Source: a virus. From it: a stretch of 32,400 nt of DNA. Below, piece by piece: positions 18,265-27,266 of the stretch. Each line of letters starts with the position of its first letter. Position 1 is the first letter of the stretch. The DNA lies in the IMG/VR virus record IMGVR_UViG_3300032249_001491, positions 1-32,400 of that record; one strand, 5' to 3'. Made by a program: the position numbers and the translations under genes. The notes under the pieces are model-generated. The model was not told where the DNA came from and did not search any database. It was given only the letters and a program-made list of their open reading frames with translations.

Positions 18265-18295
18265 CAAAGTTATTAAAAGATTGTTATTACTACAA
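18265..18295 (-). promoter_or_regulatory. Promoter for the 99-aa/scaffold/MCP transcript
   Basis: Minus-strand TTG (18295-18293), 20 bases, then TAACTTTG (18272-18265), a full match to the Bacteroidota TTG-N(19-21)-TAnnTTTG pattern. The -7 box begins at the base next to the stop codon of the fibre-like gene; the ATG follows 15 bases later. This would drive high expression of scaffold and capsid protein. Confidence 0.7.
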
Positions 18296-19652
18296 CTACG
18301 CCATCTCCACCTTTTCCTCCTGCCCCACTATTTCCCACTGAATCAACAGATGCTCCTCCTCCACCTCCCCCACTACCATAAACTCCAGCTCCGCCACTTC
18401 CGGCATTTCCCACTAAGCTAGATCCACCACTACCACCACCTGTTCCTTTGTATAAAGATGCAATAATATTTCCATTTCCGCCATTTGTTGCAATTGCTCC
18501 ACCGGTTCCTCCAACAACGCTATCTAAGCCAAACAATGGTGTTCCTCCTGCTGATCCGGCAGATGCTGCATTTAATGTTGTGATACCAGCTCCTGATGCT
18601 CCTCCAGAAGAGGCTCCTGTAGAACTACTTGGCGTTAATCCATTTCCGCCTGTTACTTGTGCTGCTGCTCCTCCATTTCCATTAAATCTTGTTCCGGTTC
18701 CAGCATTTCCTGCTGATCCCGTTGCATTTGTTCCTCCTTGCCCTGCTGTTCCGGCATTTGCTATTAAGTGAGAATCTGCTGCTGTTGTTCCTCCAAATGC
18801 AGATAATGTTCCAGCACTTCCATTATTTCCATTTGTTCCATTAAGCGAAACAGAATTGCCTCCATTTCCGCCAGTTCCAACCAATACGTTTTCCGTAGGA
18901 TTTAATACTGAAGCAGAAAACATTTGTTCACTATAACCTCCAGCTCCACCACCGCCACCACCACATCGAACTCCTCCAGCTGCACCTTTTCTTCCTGATC
19001 CTGCACCACCACCGGCACCTACAACAATGACAAAAACCATTTTTGCACCAGCAGGCTTATTCCATGTAGTAGAGCCTGGTGTTGTATAAAGATTAATAGT
19101 TGGAGATTGAATAACAGTATTTACACCAAGCAATACTTGCATGGCTGCGTAATTTGCAGCACTAATTAAACTCATTCCATTAGCACTAGCATCTAAACTT
19201 AACAATACTCTCATTGCAGCATAATCAACCGCTGTTATCAATGAAGCTCCATTAGCACTTGCATTTAAGCCTAATAAGACCTTCATTGCTGTATAATCAG
19301 CAGCACTAATTAAAGATTGTCCATTTGCTGATATTGTCAATCCTAACAATGTTCTCATTGCTACATAATCAGCAGCAGTTACTATTGATTGACCATCAAC
19401 AGTAGCTCCCGTAATCCAACCTGGCTTTGATGTAATGGCAGCCCAATCTACAGATCCTCCGCCAGAACTATCTGTGGATTCAACCATTTTTATAATGCGA
19501 CCATAACGATCAACAGTAATTTCTAATCCCTTATCAGTTCCACCCAACTTGAAAACTTGGGCAAAAAAAGCAGGAAGATCATATTGAACATTGCCATCGG
19601 CATCAATACTCTTCTTGATTGCTTGTGATTGATTAGTTTTACTGGTCGACAT
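18273..19652 (-). CDS. Fibre-like protein: 24-residue repeats plus glycine-rich domain, 459 aa
   Basis: The ATG at 19652-19650 overlaps the portal gene's end by 14 bases. Residues 1-80 form an N-terminal domain (VQYDLPAFFAQVFKLGGTDK; VDRYGRIIKMVESTD). Residues 85-180 are four tandem 24-residue repeats of consensus ANGxSLIxAxDYAAMxxLLG. From about 195 the chain enters a glycine-rich domain opening with TTWNKPAGAKMVFVIVVGAG and continuing to the end in G/S/A/N-rich loops, closing in VVVVITIF. This W-x-x-P-x-G-x-x-x-x-x-V-x-V-x-G-x-G-G-x-G domain is typical of phage fibres, often receptor-binding tips. Location between portal and capsid genes rather than among tail genes suggests a head fibre, as known for some crAss-like virions; that is inference. 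Confidence 0.8.
   Translation of the reverse strand: MSTSKTNQSQAIKKSIDADGNVQYDLPAFFAQVFKLGGTDKGLEITVDRYGRIIKMVESTDSSGGGSVDWAAITSKPGWITGATVDGQSIVTAADYVAMRTLLGLTISANGQSLISAADYTAMKVLLGLNASANGASLITAVDYAAMRVLLSLDASANGMSLISAANYAAMQVLLGVNTVIQSPTINLYTTPGSTTWNKPAGAKMVFVIVVGAGGGAGSGRKGAAGGVRCGGGGGGAGGYSEQMFSASVLNPTENVLVGTGGNGGNSVSLNGTNGNNGSAGTLSAFGGTTAADSHLIANAGTAGQGGTNATGSAGNAGTGTRFNGNGGAAAQVTGGNGLTPSSSTGASSGGASGAGITTLNAASAGSAGGTPLFGLDSVVGGTGGAIATNGGNGNIIASLYKGTGGGSGGSSLVGNAGSGGAGVYGSGGGGGGASVDSVGNSGAGGKGGDGVVVVITIF
19113..19400 (-). repeat. Four tandem 72-bp coding repeats
   Basis: In-frame repeats encoding residues 85-180 of the fibre-like protein. Each unit is 24 codons with the pattern NGxSLIxAxDYxAMxxLLGL. 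The invariant positions are G, S, A, Y, AM and LL. Divergence between units is mostly at silent and conservative sites. Confidence 0.9.
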
Positions 19653-21840
19653 TATCTATTTCTTTCAATTTAGATTCCTGTGTTTTTAGTACTGCTTTAT
19701 TTGCAGCATCTTGTGTTTTCATTCCAGCAACAAGATCTGCATTAAATCTTAATTTTTCCATGTCATGCGCTTGTTCATCTTCTCGAATAAAATCTTCACG
19801 ATCTGTTGCTATTTTTTGTTGATTTGCAGCAGCTTCAGATTTTTGTTTTTCCATGTTTGCAATCATGTCTTTTTGAAGCATCCATCCTTTTTCTACTTCT
19901 TGTTGCATCTCAAGAATAGTATCTTTCATTGCTGCTTTATATGCAGCCTGGATAGGAAGCTCTCGAGCATTCAAAGTAAGCTCAGTATATCGATCAAGCT
20001 TTCTTTTAATTTCTTCTTCTTTTCGTGAATTTAATACAATTGCATTATAATCATTATAACGCATATTCTTATTCTCTTCAATAAAACCTTGAAGTTCTAC
20101 ACCTAATACTTTTACTGCACGTTCAGGGAATAATATCCATGATATTTTTGTGTATTCACAAACACGATGTAGTATTTTTTCAATAAAACAATCAAAGAAA
20201 TAAAACAACGGTTCTGTAATTGTTCGAGATAATATAATATCAGATTGTGCATTTGTAGCAGTCTCTGAAGCTTTTGTATTTCCTTCACGATTGTTATTTA
20301 CTGACGATACTTTTTCAATTAATGCTTCTAGGTTTTGAGCTATTTGAACAAGCGTAATAAGATTAGAGGATGGAGTTAAATCTAACACTTGAAAAGCATC
20401 TTTATGATCAACATTTTTTCCAGATAAGTTACCATCTGCTTTAGAGGCAAATCGCATGAATCCGTCATTAACCATATTACTAATGACTTTATTAATACTT
20501 ATTGGTTTTCCATCTTTTCCTATAGGTAACAATGATTCATCATAAGTAAAAATAGTTCCTTTTGCTTTTGAGAGCTCTCTATTGATTTGCCAGCGAACTA
20601 AGTTATACTGATGCTTAACATCTTCCATTGCCTCAAAAACAGAAATACGCATTCCATTTTGAGTATTAAAATAAAGATTAATATAACTTCTTACTGCTGG
20701 AAATGGATCATCCCAGGAGAAAATAGCATTTTGTTTTTTTTGTATTTTTTTATAAATTGAATTGCCTATTCTCCAACCTTCCCAAGTAAATTCTTTATAC
20801 TTGATTTCAATTTCATAAGCACCTTTTTCTACTTCTTTGTCAATTTTCTTTTTATTCCTTTCATAATAATCAGCAGAAACAATCGTACTTATAACCTGAC
20901 CATTATATTTACTTACACTTCGTTTGGTAATAAATGGTTCTAAAAACGTCCATTCTAAATGATAGCAATCTAAAAGTAATTCTCCTGTAGATTCACTTCT
21001 TGTCATGTATGTATCATTTCCAACATCAGCAGAAAACCATGATTTAATCAACGGTTTTTCTTCAGAATTAAATGTAAATGTTTGATATAATTCTGATTGG
21101 CTAAATTTTACTCTACGACCATCATAAAGCGATGTTTCTCCAAAATCATCATTGTCGCGTTCAATTCCTAAATAATCTTCAGTTCTTATTGTACTTGTAA
21201 TTACATCACCATTAGCTCCCAAGTTAACATAAAAATGACATTCAGAATCTAGAGCTAAATCACGAAAAGTATTCGTTAATTTTGTTTTTAAATATTTCCG
21301 ATCGAGTTGTTCATTAACTGCTTTTTGCATGTATAACTCAGCTTTGTTTGAACCGGCTAAGTTTTTAAAAGCTGAAGGATCATCACCTTTTGGAACTGGC
21401 ATTCCATTCAATGGATCAAAACCCATTTTCTTTAATCTGTCAAGCTCTCCAAATTTTTGTGCTACCCAAATTCCAGTTAAAAAATTATGTCGTTTAATAC
21501 GTTCATTTACTGCATCTTTATTGGTAGTATATATGACATGATTTAATTTTCTTGTTTGGAACTCTCCAACCAATGTATCAAGTTTATTACTACTTAATCT
21601 GTAATCTGTAAACTTTACTTTTAAGTCAACACCATATTGATTATTAATAGCATTTAAATAACTTTTGTTTACACGACCTAAATAAGAATTACGAATTCTT
21701 TTAAATCGAGCTATTTTATCTTGCTTTGAATGGTGCCACCTCGCAATAGCATAGTCCAAACATTTTTTCCCTGCTTCAGCTTGTTCCAAATAAGGGGTAT
21801 CAGCATCCGGCCATATAACACTAAGTGTTTCGTTTTCCAT
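19639..21840 (-). CDS. Portal protein, 733 aa
   Basis: Starts at ATG 21840-21838, sharing one base with the terminase stop (TGATG), the expected place for a portal. Residues 30-130 (RFKRIRNSYLGRVNKSYLNA; SSNKLDTLVGEFQTRKLNHV) match the region where portals read N-K-x-x-x-x-V-x-x-x-x-x-x-L. The middle is alpha/beta with a wing-like beta region (GELLLDCYHLEWTFLEPF). Residues 400-450 have the stem-helix-like segment MRISVFEAMEDVKHQYNLVR and the active-loop region RELSKAKGTIFTYDES. Later come an SETATNAQSDIILSRTITEP helix and a long charged C-terminal coil (from about 650) rich in E, Q, A and K, usual for the barrel or for internal extensions of podovirus portals. Length fits crAss-like portals. 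Confidence 0.85.
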   Translation of the reverse strand: MENETLSVIWPDADTPYLEQAEAGKKCLDYAIARWHHSKQDKIARFKRIRNSYLGRVNKSYLNAINNQYGVDLKVKFTDYRLSSNKLDTLVGEFQTRKLNHVIYTTNKDAVNERIKRHNFLTGIWVAQKFGELDRLKKMGFDPLNGMPVPKGDDPSAFKNLAGSNKAELYMQKAVNEQLDRKYLKTKLTNTFRDLALDSECHFYVNLGANGDVITSTIRTEDYLGIERDNDDFGETSLYDGRRVKFSQSELYQTFTFNSEEKPLIKSWFSADVGNDTYMTRSESTGELLLDCYHLEWTFLEPFITKRSVSKYNGQVISTIVSADYYERNKKKIDKEVEKGAYEIEIKYKEFTWEGWRIGNSIYKKIQKKQNAIFSWDDPFPAVRSYINLYFNTQNGMRISVFEAMEDVKHQYNLVRWQINRELSKAKGTIFTYDESLLPIGKDGKPISINKVISNMVNDGFMRFASKADGNLSGKNVDHKDAFQVLDLTPSSNLITLVQIAQNLEALIEKVSSVNNNREGNTKASETATNAQSDIILSRTITEPLFYFFDCFIEKILHRVCEYTKISWILFPERAVKVLGVELQGFIEENKNMRYNDYNAIVLNSRKEEEIKRKLDRYTELTLNARELPIQAAYKAAMKDTILEMQQEVEKGWMLQKDMIANMEKQKSEAAANQQKIATDREDFIREDEQAHDMEKLRFNADLVAGMKTQDAANKAVLKTQESKLKEIDNVDQ

Positions 21841-23930
21841 CAGAATAAAGAATTTTGTTGTTCAGTTAAACTATCAATAACGTATTGTCCAGTTATATTT
21901 TCATCAAAGATACTATAATCAGTATTCTCATCGGGAAAAACAACATCCAAATTTGTTGGAGTATAAACACCATCTATTTCAGCCCAATTAACAACTTCCA
22001 TTGGATCATATTTGTCTTCTGCATTATAAACAACTGCTTTACGCATTCCATACACTCGTTGGATATTAGCCAATCCTACGGCATCATGTGAATCCCAATC
22101 GCTATCATCAACTACAGAAACATCACAATCAATGAAATCTTTTATTACTGTCGGGAACCAACAATGTTGTGAATAATCTAATACCCACGTTTGATTTAAT
22201 GAGATAAATGGTTTAACAGTATATGTGGATTTTTTATAACCAAATGCATGATTTTGTTCTGAGTTTGGACTATCAAAGGCTACTGGTCTTGGTGCTAAAT
22301 ATTTAGACAATCCATTGTTAACATAAAAATCAATTACTGTTGGAGAACGAGCATCTACCATACATGCTTCTTCCGTATTATACATTACACTAAGCATTGC
22401 ACATCCTTCAAAAAATATTTCTTTTCTTCTTGGTCTGCAACGTATGTGAGCATAGATTTTACCTGGATCGATAACTTTACTTCTATTGTTATTTCCCATA
22501 ATTACAGAAGATCCAAGTGATAATGATGTATTTGATTTATCGATATCATATCCATCTAATCCTTGAACGTAACCATTACGAATAGTAAGATTTGGCATTT
22601 CTAAAATTTCTACCCACATTTCAGGATCTTCATCATCCGCAATTAAGGTAGCTTTTACTTTTCGTGGAAGTAATGGAATTCCATCTTTGTCAACTTCCCA
22701 TTCTAACTTATAACGTTTGTACATTTGAGGATTCTCACCAATACGATTCGTAGCTTCAGTCAATGCATCTACATCATATTGATTTCCTCCAACAACCATG
22801 AATACATCGTTGTCCGTTAATGGATCATTTTGTTTACTTTCCCAAAAAGATTTTTTGTTTTTAAGTTTAGCTAATTCAGATTGCTCAATTCTAATTTTTT
22901 TAATTGCATGTTCTGAATCTTCACATCCAAGTAATTGTTCTGGAGAATAATTTCCTTCTTTTAATAGTTTTATTAAATTAGGAATATCATGTTCTACTTT
23001 ACCATCGGTGCCACGAGCTCCAAGATAATAAGGCTTTCTTTTACGATCACCGTAAATACGAACACGAATTAATTTAAAAGCTTCTGCTTCGTGCCACATT
23101 TCCATGAATCCAGCAGATCCTGTTGCAATATTACCACCAGTACCATAAACATATGGAGTACCCACCATTTTATCACCATCCATAAAACAATGCTTATTTG
23201 CATTGAATGTTGCTATTAACCAATCATTTTCACCCGATTCTTCAAAATAACAATCATCCAACAATTCCCCTTTTAACACGTTTGGATTGTTAAATACGGT
23301 TTTTGCAACCACTTGATTCATACTGCCTTTCTCTGTATAACCTTTATCTGTTTTTTCTCTATAGCCACAAATAACAGTTTCAGTGTTTGATATCAATGTA
23401 TTTAGCAACAGTTCGGGTGGCATATGAATGTTTCCCCTTGATACTTTTTGCATTAAGGTATCTGCATAAGTTTGACGACCTGCAATAATTGCAGCGCGAT
23501 ATTCTTCATCGCGCATTCGAAAATTCCAATTAATATCATTTGCTGCTTCTTCTGACATTCCACAACGACGACGCTTAGGAATAATCAATCCATATTTGCC
23601 TTTAACGGCTTCTTTAAGCTCTGCTAATTCTAAATCGGTATCTGTAGGATCAGGTAAATGGAGACCTCTACCTACGGTCGCCATAGGCCAAAAATTCAAA
23701 TACTGATAATAACGTGGAGGAATACGAACACCTCCGGTTACATAACCATTTTTTAAAGCATCATACTGCTCCAGCCAAAATTCTTCCCATAGTGAAGTTC
23801 CTTGAACGTCTGGATCTAAAGCTGAATCTGCTTCAATAGGAATTCCATACCGAGCAATTGGATTCGGACAAAAGCCTTTTCCCTTTATTCTGGGAACATA
23901 CGGAACACGTTGAAAAGGTTTTGTGATCAT
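21840..23930 (-). CDS. terL: Terminase large subunit (TerL), 696 aa
   Basis: The DNA-packaging motor: an ATPase that pumps DNA through the portal and a nuclease that cuts the concatemer. A deviant Walker A lies at residues 118-129 (PKRRRCGMSEEA). Walker B is at about 222-233 (ELLDDCYFEESGE, with the acidic pair after the hydrophobic stretch). A coupling-type motif is at 257-267 (GTPYVYGTGGN). The RNase H-like nuclease follows: D459 in YVQGLDGYD, an acidic strand near D526 (ACMVDARSP), and the closing D616 in DSHDAVGLA. The N-terminal 80 residues carry a PPRYYQYLNFWPM element seen in TerL of Bacteroidota phages. It is longer than the classic T4-like core because of extra loops at 330-440. The gene starts two bases after the 186-aa gene ends. 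Confidence 0.93.
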   Translation of the reverse strand: MITKPFQRVPYVPRIKGKGFCPNPIARYGIPIEADSALDPDVQGTSLWEEFWLEQYDALKNGYVTGGVRIPPRYYQYLNFWPMATVGRGLHLPDPTDTDLELAELKEAVKGKYGLIIPKRRRCGMSEEAANDINWNFRMRDEEYRAAIIAGRQTYADTLMQKVSRGNIHMPPELLLNTLISNTETVICGYREKTDKGYTEKGSMNQVVAKTVFNNPNVLKGELLDDCYFEESGENDWLIATFNANKHCFMDGDKMVGTPYVYGTGGNIATGSAGFMEMWHEAEAFKLIRVRIYGDRKRKPYYLGARGTDGKVEHDIPNLIKLLKEGNYSPEQLLGCEDSEHAIKKIRIEQSELAKLKNKKSFWESKQNDPLTDNDVFMVVGGNQYDVDALTEATNRIGENPQMYKRYKLEWEVDKDGIPLLPRKVKATLIADDEDPEMWVEILEMPNLTIRNGYVQGLDGYDIDKSNTSLSLGSSVIMGNNNRSKVIDPGKIYAHIRCRPRRKEIFFEGCAMLSVMYNTEEACMVDARSPTVIDFYVNNGLSKYLAPRPVAFDSPNSEQNHAFGYKKSTYTVKPFISLNQTWVLDYSQHCWFPTVIKDFIDCDVSVVDDSDWDSHDAVGLANIQRVYGMRKAVVYNAEDKYDPMEVVNWAEIDGVYTPTNLDVVFPDENTDYSIFDENITGQYVIDSLTEQQNSLF

Positions 23931-23932
23931 AT

Positions 23933-24493
23933 TTATTCTATTGTCATAGATTTGTTAAACTGATCTTTACGAAGATTTGCTTTTTTAGCAGCTCTGTTTT
24001 TGTTTTGCATTTCTTCTATAAATGAAAGTTTTCGATCGCCTGCAATTCGAGCTTTTTCCTTTTGTGTTTTTTGGATTTTTTCTTGTTCTTTTTCAATTTT
24101 TTCTTCCAATTGTTCTATAACTTTTGAGAAGCTAAGAACTTTTGATGGTTCTCTTTCGTTTTCAAGTAAAAACAAATACTCCTCAATTTTGTTGGAGTAT
24201 ATTGTAATCAATCGACGATGTGGACAATACTGGAGATCTAAATATTCCTGTATTGCTTTTTGTATATCTTCACTATCTAACTGAGGAACGGTTGCAGTTC
24301 CAAAAGAAAACATCTTAGATTTTTTAATGCGCTCCTGTTCCGGAAACGCAGCAAACAATCCATCATAATCGTAGCATACAGCAATAAAAAGAAGCGCTGG
24401 CTGACTTATCTTCGAGAGATATTTTGTCAGCTTGAGCGCTTCTTTGTGTACTACAATCTTATTTTCTTTATCAACAGAATATAATTCCGGCAT
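23933..24493 (-). CDS. Protein preceding TerL, 186 aa; possible small terminase or packaging factor
   Basis: A helical protein immediately before TerL, starting at ATG 24493, two bases after the nuclease gene ends. The first 120 residues are globular and helical (HKEALKLTKYLSKISQPALL; CYDYDGLFAAFPEQERIKKS). The next 60 form a strongly charged coiled coil (IEQLEEKIEKEQEKIQKTQK) ending in a basic tail (KNRAAKKANLRKDQFNKS). Position fits the small terminase subunit, but no helix-turn-helix is apparent and the coiled coil lies at the C-terminus. The name is therefore only a suggestion from context. Confidence 0.6.
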   Translation of the reverse strand: MPELYSVDKENKIVVHKEALKLTKYLSKISQPALLFIAVCYDYDGLFAAFPEQERIKKSKMFSFGTATVPQLDSEDIQKAIQEYLDLQYCPHRRLITIYSNKIEEYLFLLENEREPSKVLSFSKVIEQLEEKIEKEQEKIQKTQKEKARIAGDRKLSFIEEMQNKNRAAKKANLRKDQFNKSMTIE

Positions 24494-24495
24494 AT

Positions 24496-25377
24496 TTAAT
24501 CAAAATAAGAATCTTCATCTATATCATCATCACTTGCATTTACTACTGGTAGTGGTTTTAATTTAGAGAGATCGAGTGTACTAATGTATTTGTTTTTGTA
24601 GTAGCCAATTAATGCTTCTACTTCTCTTTTTAGATAAGGAACATGAATTATTGTTTCCTTCAGCTCTGGACTGATGTAAATAATAAACATTCTTCCTGGT
24701 TTACATCCGAATGTTACTTCACCCATGTACATGTAAATACTTAGTTGAAGTGCATAATGAATGTAATTGCAATCTTCTAAATGCGAAATAGGATCCATCA
24801 TTCTATTTCCGTACTTTGAATAGAATTCAATTCCTTTTTCAAGGTTAGTTTTGTAATCTGCAATGTCAAGTATTGGTGAAGCTGAATTATTTCGAAATAA
24901 CGGCTTATCCGCGGTACCAGCGATATTAATATCATCTAACCATAATACTTGTTCATTAAAGTGTTTATGAGCATACGAGAAGTAAGTTTCATAAATATGC
25001 TTTGCCATCTTTCGCAACTTCAAATCTTGCACCGGAAGAGAATTACCATAATCCTCCAACGCTTTATGAATCACCTTTCCGTGATCCTGAGATCTTTTTG
25101 TTTTAAAATCCCATTCACTTAAAATCTTTTTCTGAGCATCAAATAACTGTGTACTTGTAGGATTTGCAATACCTTGTTCGGTTAATGCTTTTTTTGCCAT
25201 GCGATAACTTATTGCATCGCGGTCAAAGAAAGGTTTGAATTTATGTAAGAATGCAGAGCATGAAGTCCAAGCCAACCCATCGTCGTCATAATACGTATGG
25301 GTTGACTCGTCCAACTTCACTCTCGGCATGAGAAATGACGCTTTTCCTGTATCTATTTTTGAATTAAATATATCCAT
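24496..25377 (-). CDS. PD-(D/E)XK nuclease, RecB/Cas4-like, 293 aa
   Basis: Likely a metal-dependent DNA exonuclease or endonuclease of the RecB/Cas4 (PDDEXK) superfamily. It carries the ordered motifs of that family: the helix HGKVIHKALEDYG (residues 99-111, His104), GTADKPLF with Asp157, ILDIADYKT with Asp174 and Lys176 as the D-x-K core, and the QLSIY signature (Q211...Y215). Its length suits a stand-alone nuclease. Four cysteines are scattered (C40, C203 and two others), with no obvious four-Cys iron-sulfur arrangement as in Cas4. Nucleases of this kind are a common part of crAss-like genomes, probably in recombination, DNA repair or host-DNA turnover. It is the first gene after a strong promoter-like module and precedes the packaging genes. 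Confidence 0.85.
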   Translation of the reverse strand: MDIFNSKIDTGKASFLMPRVKLDESTHTYYDDDGLAWTSCSAFLHKFKPFFDRDAISYRMAKKALTEQGIANPTSTQLFDAQKKILSEWDFKTKRSQDHGKVIHKALEDYGNSLPVQDLKLRKMAKHIYETYFSYAHKHFNEQVLWLDDINIAGTADKPLFRNNSASPILDIADYKTNLEKGIEFYSKYGNRMMDPISHLEDCNYIHYALQLSIYMYMGEVTFGCKPGRMFIIYISPELKETIIHVPYLKREVEALIGYYKNKYISTLDLSKLKPLPVVNASDDDIDEDSYFD

Positions 25378-25381
25378 AATA

Positions 25382-25401
25382 AAAAGAATCCCTCAAAGAT
25401 A
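25382..25401 (-). promoter_or_regulatory. Promoter-leader module before the nuclease gene
   Basis: Minus-strand TATCTTTGAGGGATTCTTTT, beginning with a perfect TAnnTTTG box (25401-25394), four bases before the ATG region at 25377. It is 19 of 20 bases identical to the module at 27948-27967. It begins next to the stop codon of the 200-aa gene. Confidence 0.65.
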
Positions 25402-26004
25402 TTAAGCTTTACCTACTCCACCTTCTTCTAAGAAAATAGCTCCATTGTCACTTAGGATTTGGATCATTTTCTGATGCGCTTCTTCTTCAGTCATGTGTTC
25501 CAAACTTTCGACCATTTCAGCCATTTCGCCTTTCTTAGATTTTGCTGCATAATCAATTAAGAATTGGCGACTGTCTTCTTTTGATTTGCCTAACACATAT
25601 TTGTTAACTTCTTTTCTTAACAATGTAACATCTTCAACCATTAGATCAAAATCTGAGAAATTTGATTCCATGATTTTACATGATTTCAATGTATTCATAT
25701 GAGCAGAGCTAACAGCAGTTGCCACTTTTGCTTTTACATAAAAACCGTTTCCTTCAATTGTGATTTCTAGGATTTGAAGATCCAGATCCTGAACATTTTC
25801 TTCCATACGGAAAAACTTCAAGACGTGTGGTTTTAATGCTGCTAAACAAACTTTAAAATCTGATGATACCGGTTTTGGTGATTTTAAAACATATGAATTA
25901 TTATAGCTGATTCCATCATAATCAACCTGGGTAAACGTTACATCTAATCCTTTAGATCCGTTTCCGTTAACTTTAATTCCTGAGATGACAATGTTCTTTT
26001 CCAT
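25402..26004 (-). CDS. Unknown protein, 200 aa
   Basis: Starts at ATG 26004-26002. Residues 1-100 are beta-rich (MEKNIVISGIKVNGNGSKGL; LDLQILEITIEGNGFYVKAK) and residues 110-200 helical and acidic (LMVEDVTLLRKEVNKYVLGK; SLEHMTEEEAHQKMIQILSD). There is no membrane segment and no catalytic motif. A beta domain followed by an acidic tail brings a DNA-binding protein to mind, but the sequence lacks anything diagnostic. It sits upstream of the nuclease in the same orientation and ends just where the nuclease promoter begins. Confidence 0.65.
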   Translation of the reverse strand: MEKNIVISGIKVNGNGSKGLDVTFTQVDYDGISYNNSYVLKSPKPVSSDFKVCLAALKPHVLKFFRMEENVQDLDLQILEITIEGNGFYVKAKVATAVSSAHMNTLKSCKIMESNFSDFDLMVEDVTLLRKEVNKYVLGKSKEDSRQFLIDYAAKSKKGEMAEMVESLEHMTEEEAHQKMIQILSDNGAIFLEEGGVGKA

Positions 26005-26033
26005 TTTTTATATGATATTTTTTACGAATTTAA

Positions 26034-26315
26034 TTATTTTTTTGCATTCATCCACATTTCTTTAAATTGATCCAACGTTCCATCAAATGCACCTCCAATC
26101 CCTCCAACGATAATTACTCCAACTGATTTTCCGTCTTTTGTTAACGTTGGTTTTACACAATTTGGAGCATCGTGATATTCTGCAGGAATACCTAAAACAC
26201 CACTTGCTTTTTCAACCATTTCATTTAAGAAATCAATTGTTTTTTGAGATACAGGTCCATCTGAAGAAATATGTAAAATACGAGGATCTAATTTTTTCTC
26301 CATAGCCATTTCCAT
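26034..26315 (-). CDS. Unknown small protein, 93 aa
   Basis: Overlaps the end of the 323-aa gene by 28 bases if translated from the first ATG (26315). Further Met codons at 26309 and 26303 give 91 or 89 residues (MEKKLDPRILHISSDG), and I cannot tell which is used. The fold looks alpha/beta: helix ISSDGPVSQKTIDFLNEMVE, then a hydrophobic strand SVGVIIVGGIGGAF, then a short C-terminal helix. I recognise no family. The overlap suggests translational coupling with the upstream gene. Confidence 0.6.
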   Translation of the reverse strand: MEMAMEKKLDPRILHISSDGPVSQKTIDFLNEMVEKASGVLGIPAEYHDAPNCVKPTLTKDGKSVGVIIVGGIGGAFDGTLDQFKEMWMNAKK

Positions 26316-27259
26316 AATTTTTTAAGTTTATTCCACAAAGTTATTCTTTGCCAAACAAGCTCACCATTCACAAACACTTTTTCAATATCTTTTTTGTGTT
26401 GCGGTTTCTCATACTCAATTACATCACGGATTTGAGGTTTCAATTCCGGTTCTCCATCTTCAGGACGCGGGCGACCTCCAGCCATTACTACTTCTACAAG
26501 ATCGTTTTCATATTCTTCTTTATGTAATTGATGTTGTTGTTCAATCCAGCTAGGCTCAATATTTACTTTGTGTCTTGGTCCCGAAACTCCCTTACTAGCT
26601 GGATTTGGCAATTCACAACCCATATCACTTGAAGCATGTTCTTTGTACGGATCGGTGCCTACAACATATTTATCATCAGCTAATGGATGCCGAACAATAC
26701 TAATTGTGATATCACCATCTTTTACAGTATCAACAACAGGTTTTTTTTTTATTATTCGACCATACGGTGGATAGTCTCTATAAATATCAACAGTATCTCC
26801 TTTCAACGTATTTTCAAATTCAGATTCATCTACAGTAACATTAACACCTTTTTTACGCTGTTCATGAAACCATCGATGATATACATGATAAGATTCTAAA
26901 ATATATCCATTGGGAAATGTATAAATTGGATGATCTTTATCTTTAACACCTTCCATTGAATAAGATTCTTTTTCCTTTGCATCTAATTCATTATTTAATT
27001 TCTGCAATGCTTTTAAATCTGCTTTCATCATTATATTTCTAAACCATCGCCCATTGTGATTTCCATAATAATACGACCATCCTAATTCAACACCATTTGC
27101 TGGATGGTGACCACTAATATTAAGAATCAATCCATCTTTAATATCTGCTTCTGGAAAACCTGCTTTAAGTAATAAATCAAAACTTTCATCTGACATTGTT
27201 AAATCTGCTATTTGAGCTATGTATTCAGGTTCTTTTTTGAACGTTTCATCTACTGACAT
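26288..27259 (-). CDS. Unknown protein, 323 aa
   Basis: Starts at ATG 27259-27257, seven bases after the 82-aa membrane gene ends. The sequence is rich in aromatic residues, glycine and histidine (LNISGHHPANGVELGWSYYY; YILESYHVYHRWFHEQRKKG), with several proline-rich segments. It ends in a basic, tryptophan-rich helix (RITLWNKLKKLWKWLWRKN) that could bind membrane or nucleic acid. The C-terminus is unusual: an amphipathic W/K/L pattern resembling membrane-active peptides. There is no signal peptide and I can assign no enzyme family. Confidence 0.65.
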   Translation of the reverse strand: MSVDETFKKEPEYIAQIADLTMSDESFDLLLKAGFPEADIKDGLILNISGHHPANGVELGWSYYYGNHNGRWFRNIMMKADLKALQKLNNELDAKEKESYSMEGVKDKDHPIYTFPNGYILESYHVYHRWFHEQRKKGVNVTVDESEFENTLKGDTVDIYRDYPPYGRIIKKKPVVDTVKDGDITISIVRHPLADDKYVVGTDPYKEHASSDMGCELPNPASKGVSGPRHKVNIEPSWIEQQHQLHKEEYENDLVEVVMAGGRPRPEDGEPELKPQIRDVIEYEKPQHKKDIEKVFVNGELVWQRITLWNKLKKLWKWLWRKN

Positions 27260-27266
27260 CGATTTG

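Noticed and set aside
18250-18267. TTG start six codons upstream for the 99-aa gene
   Set aside because: It lies within the TAACTTTG promoter box and would not be transcribed from that promoter; ATG 18249 is the better start.
18448-18771. Plus-strand 107-codon open frame rich in proline and alanine
   Set aside because: It is the reverse complement of the glycine-rich domain of the fibre-like gene, which naturally leaves long open frames; there is no promoter or start context.
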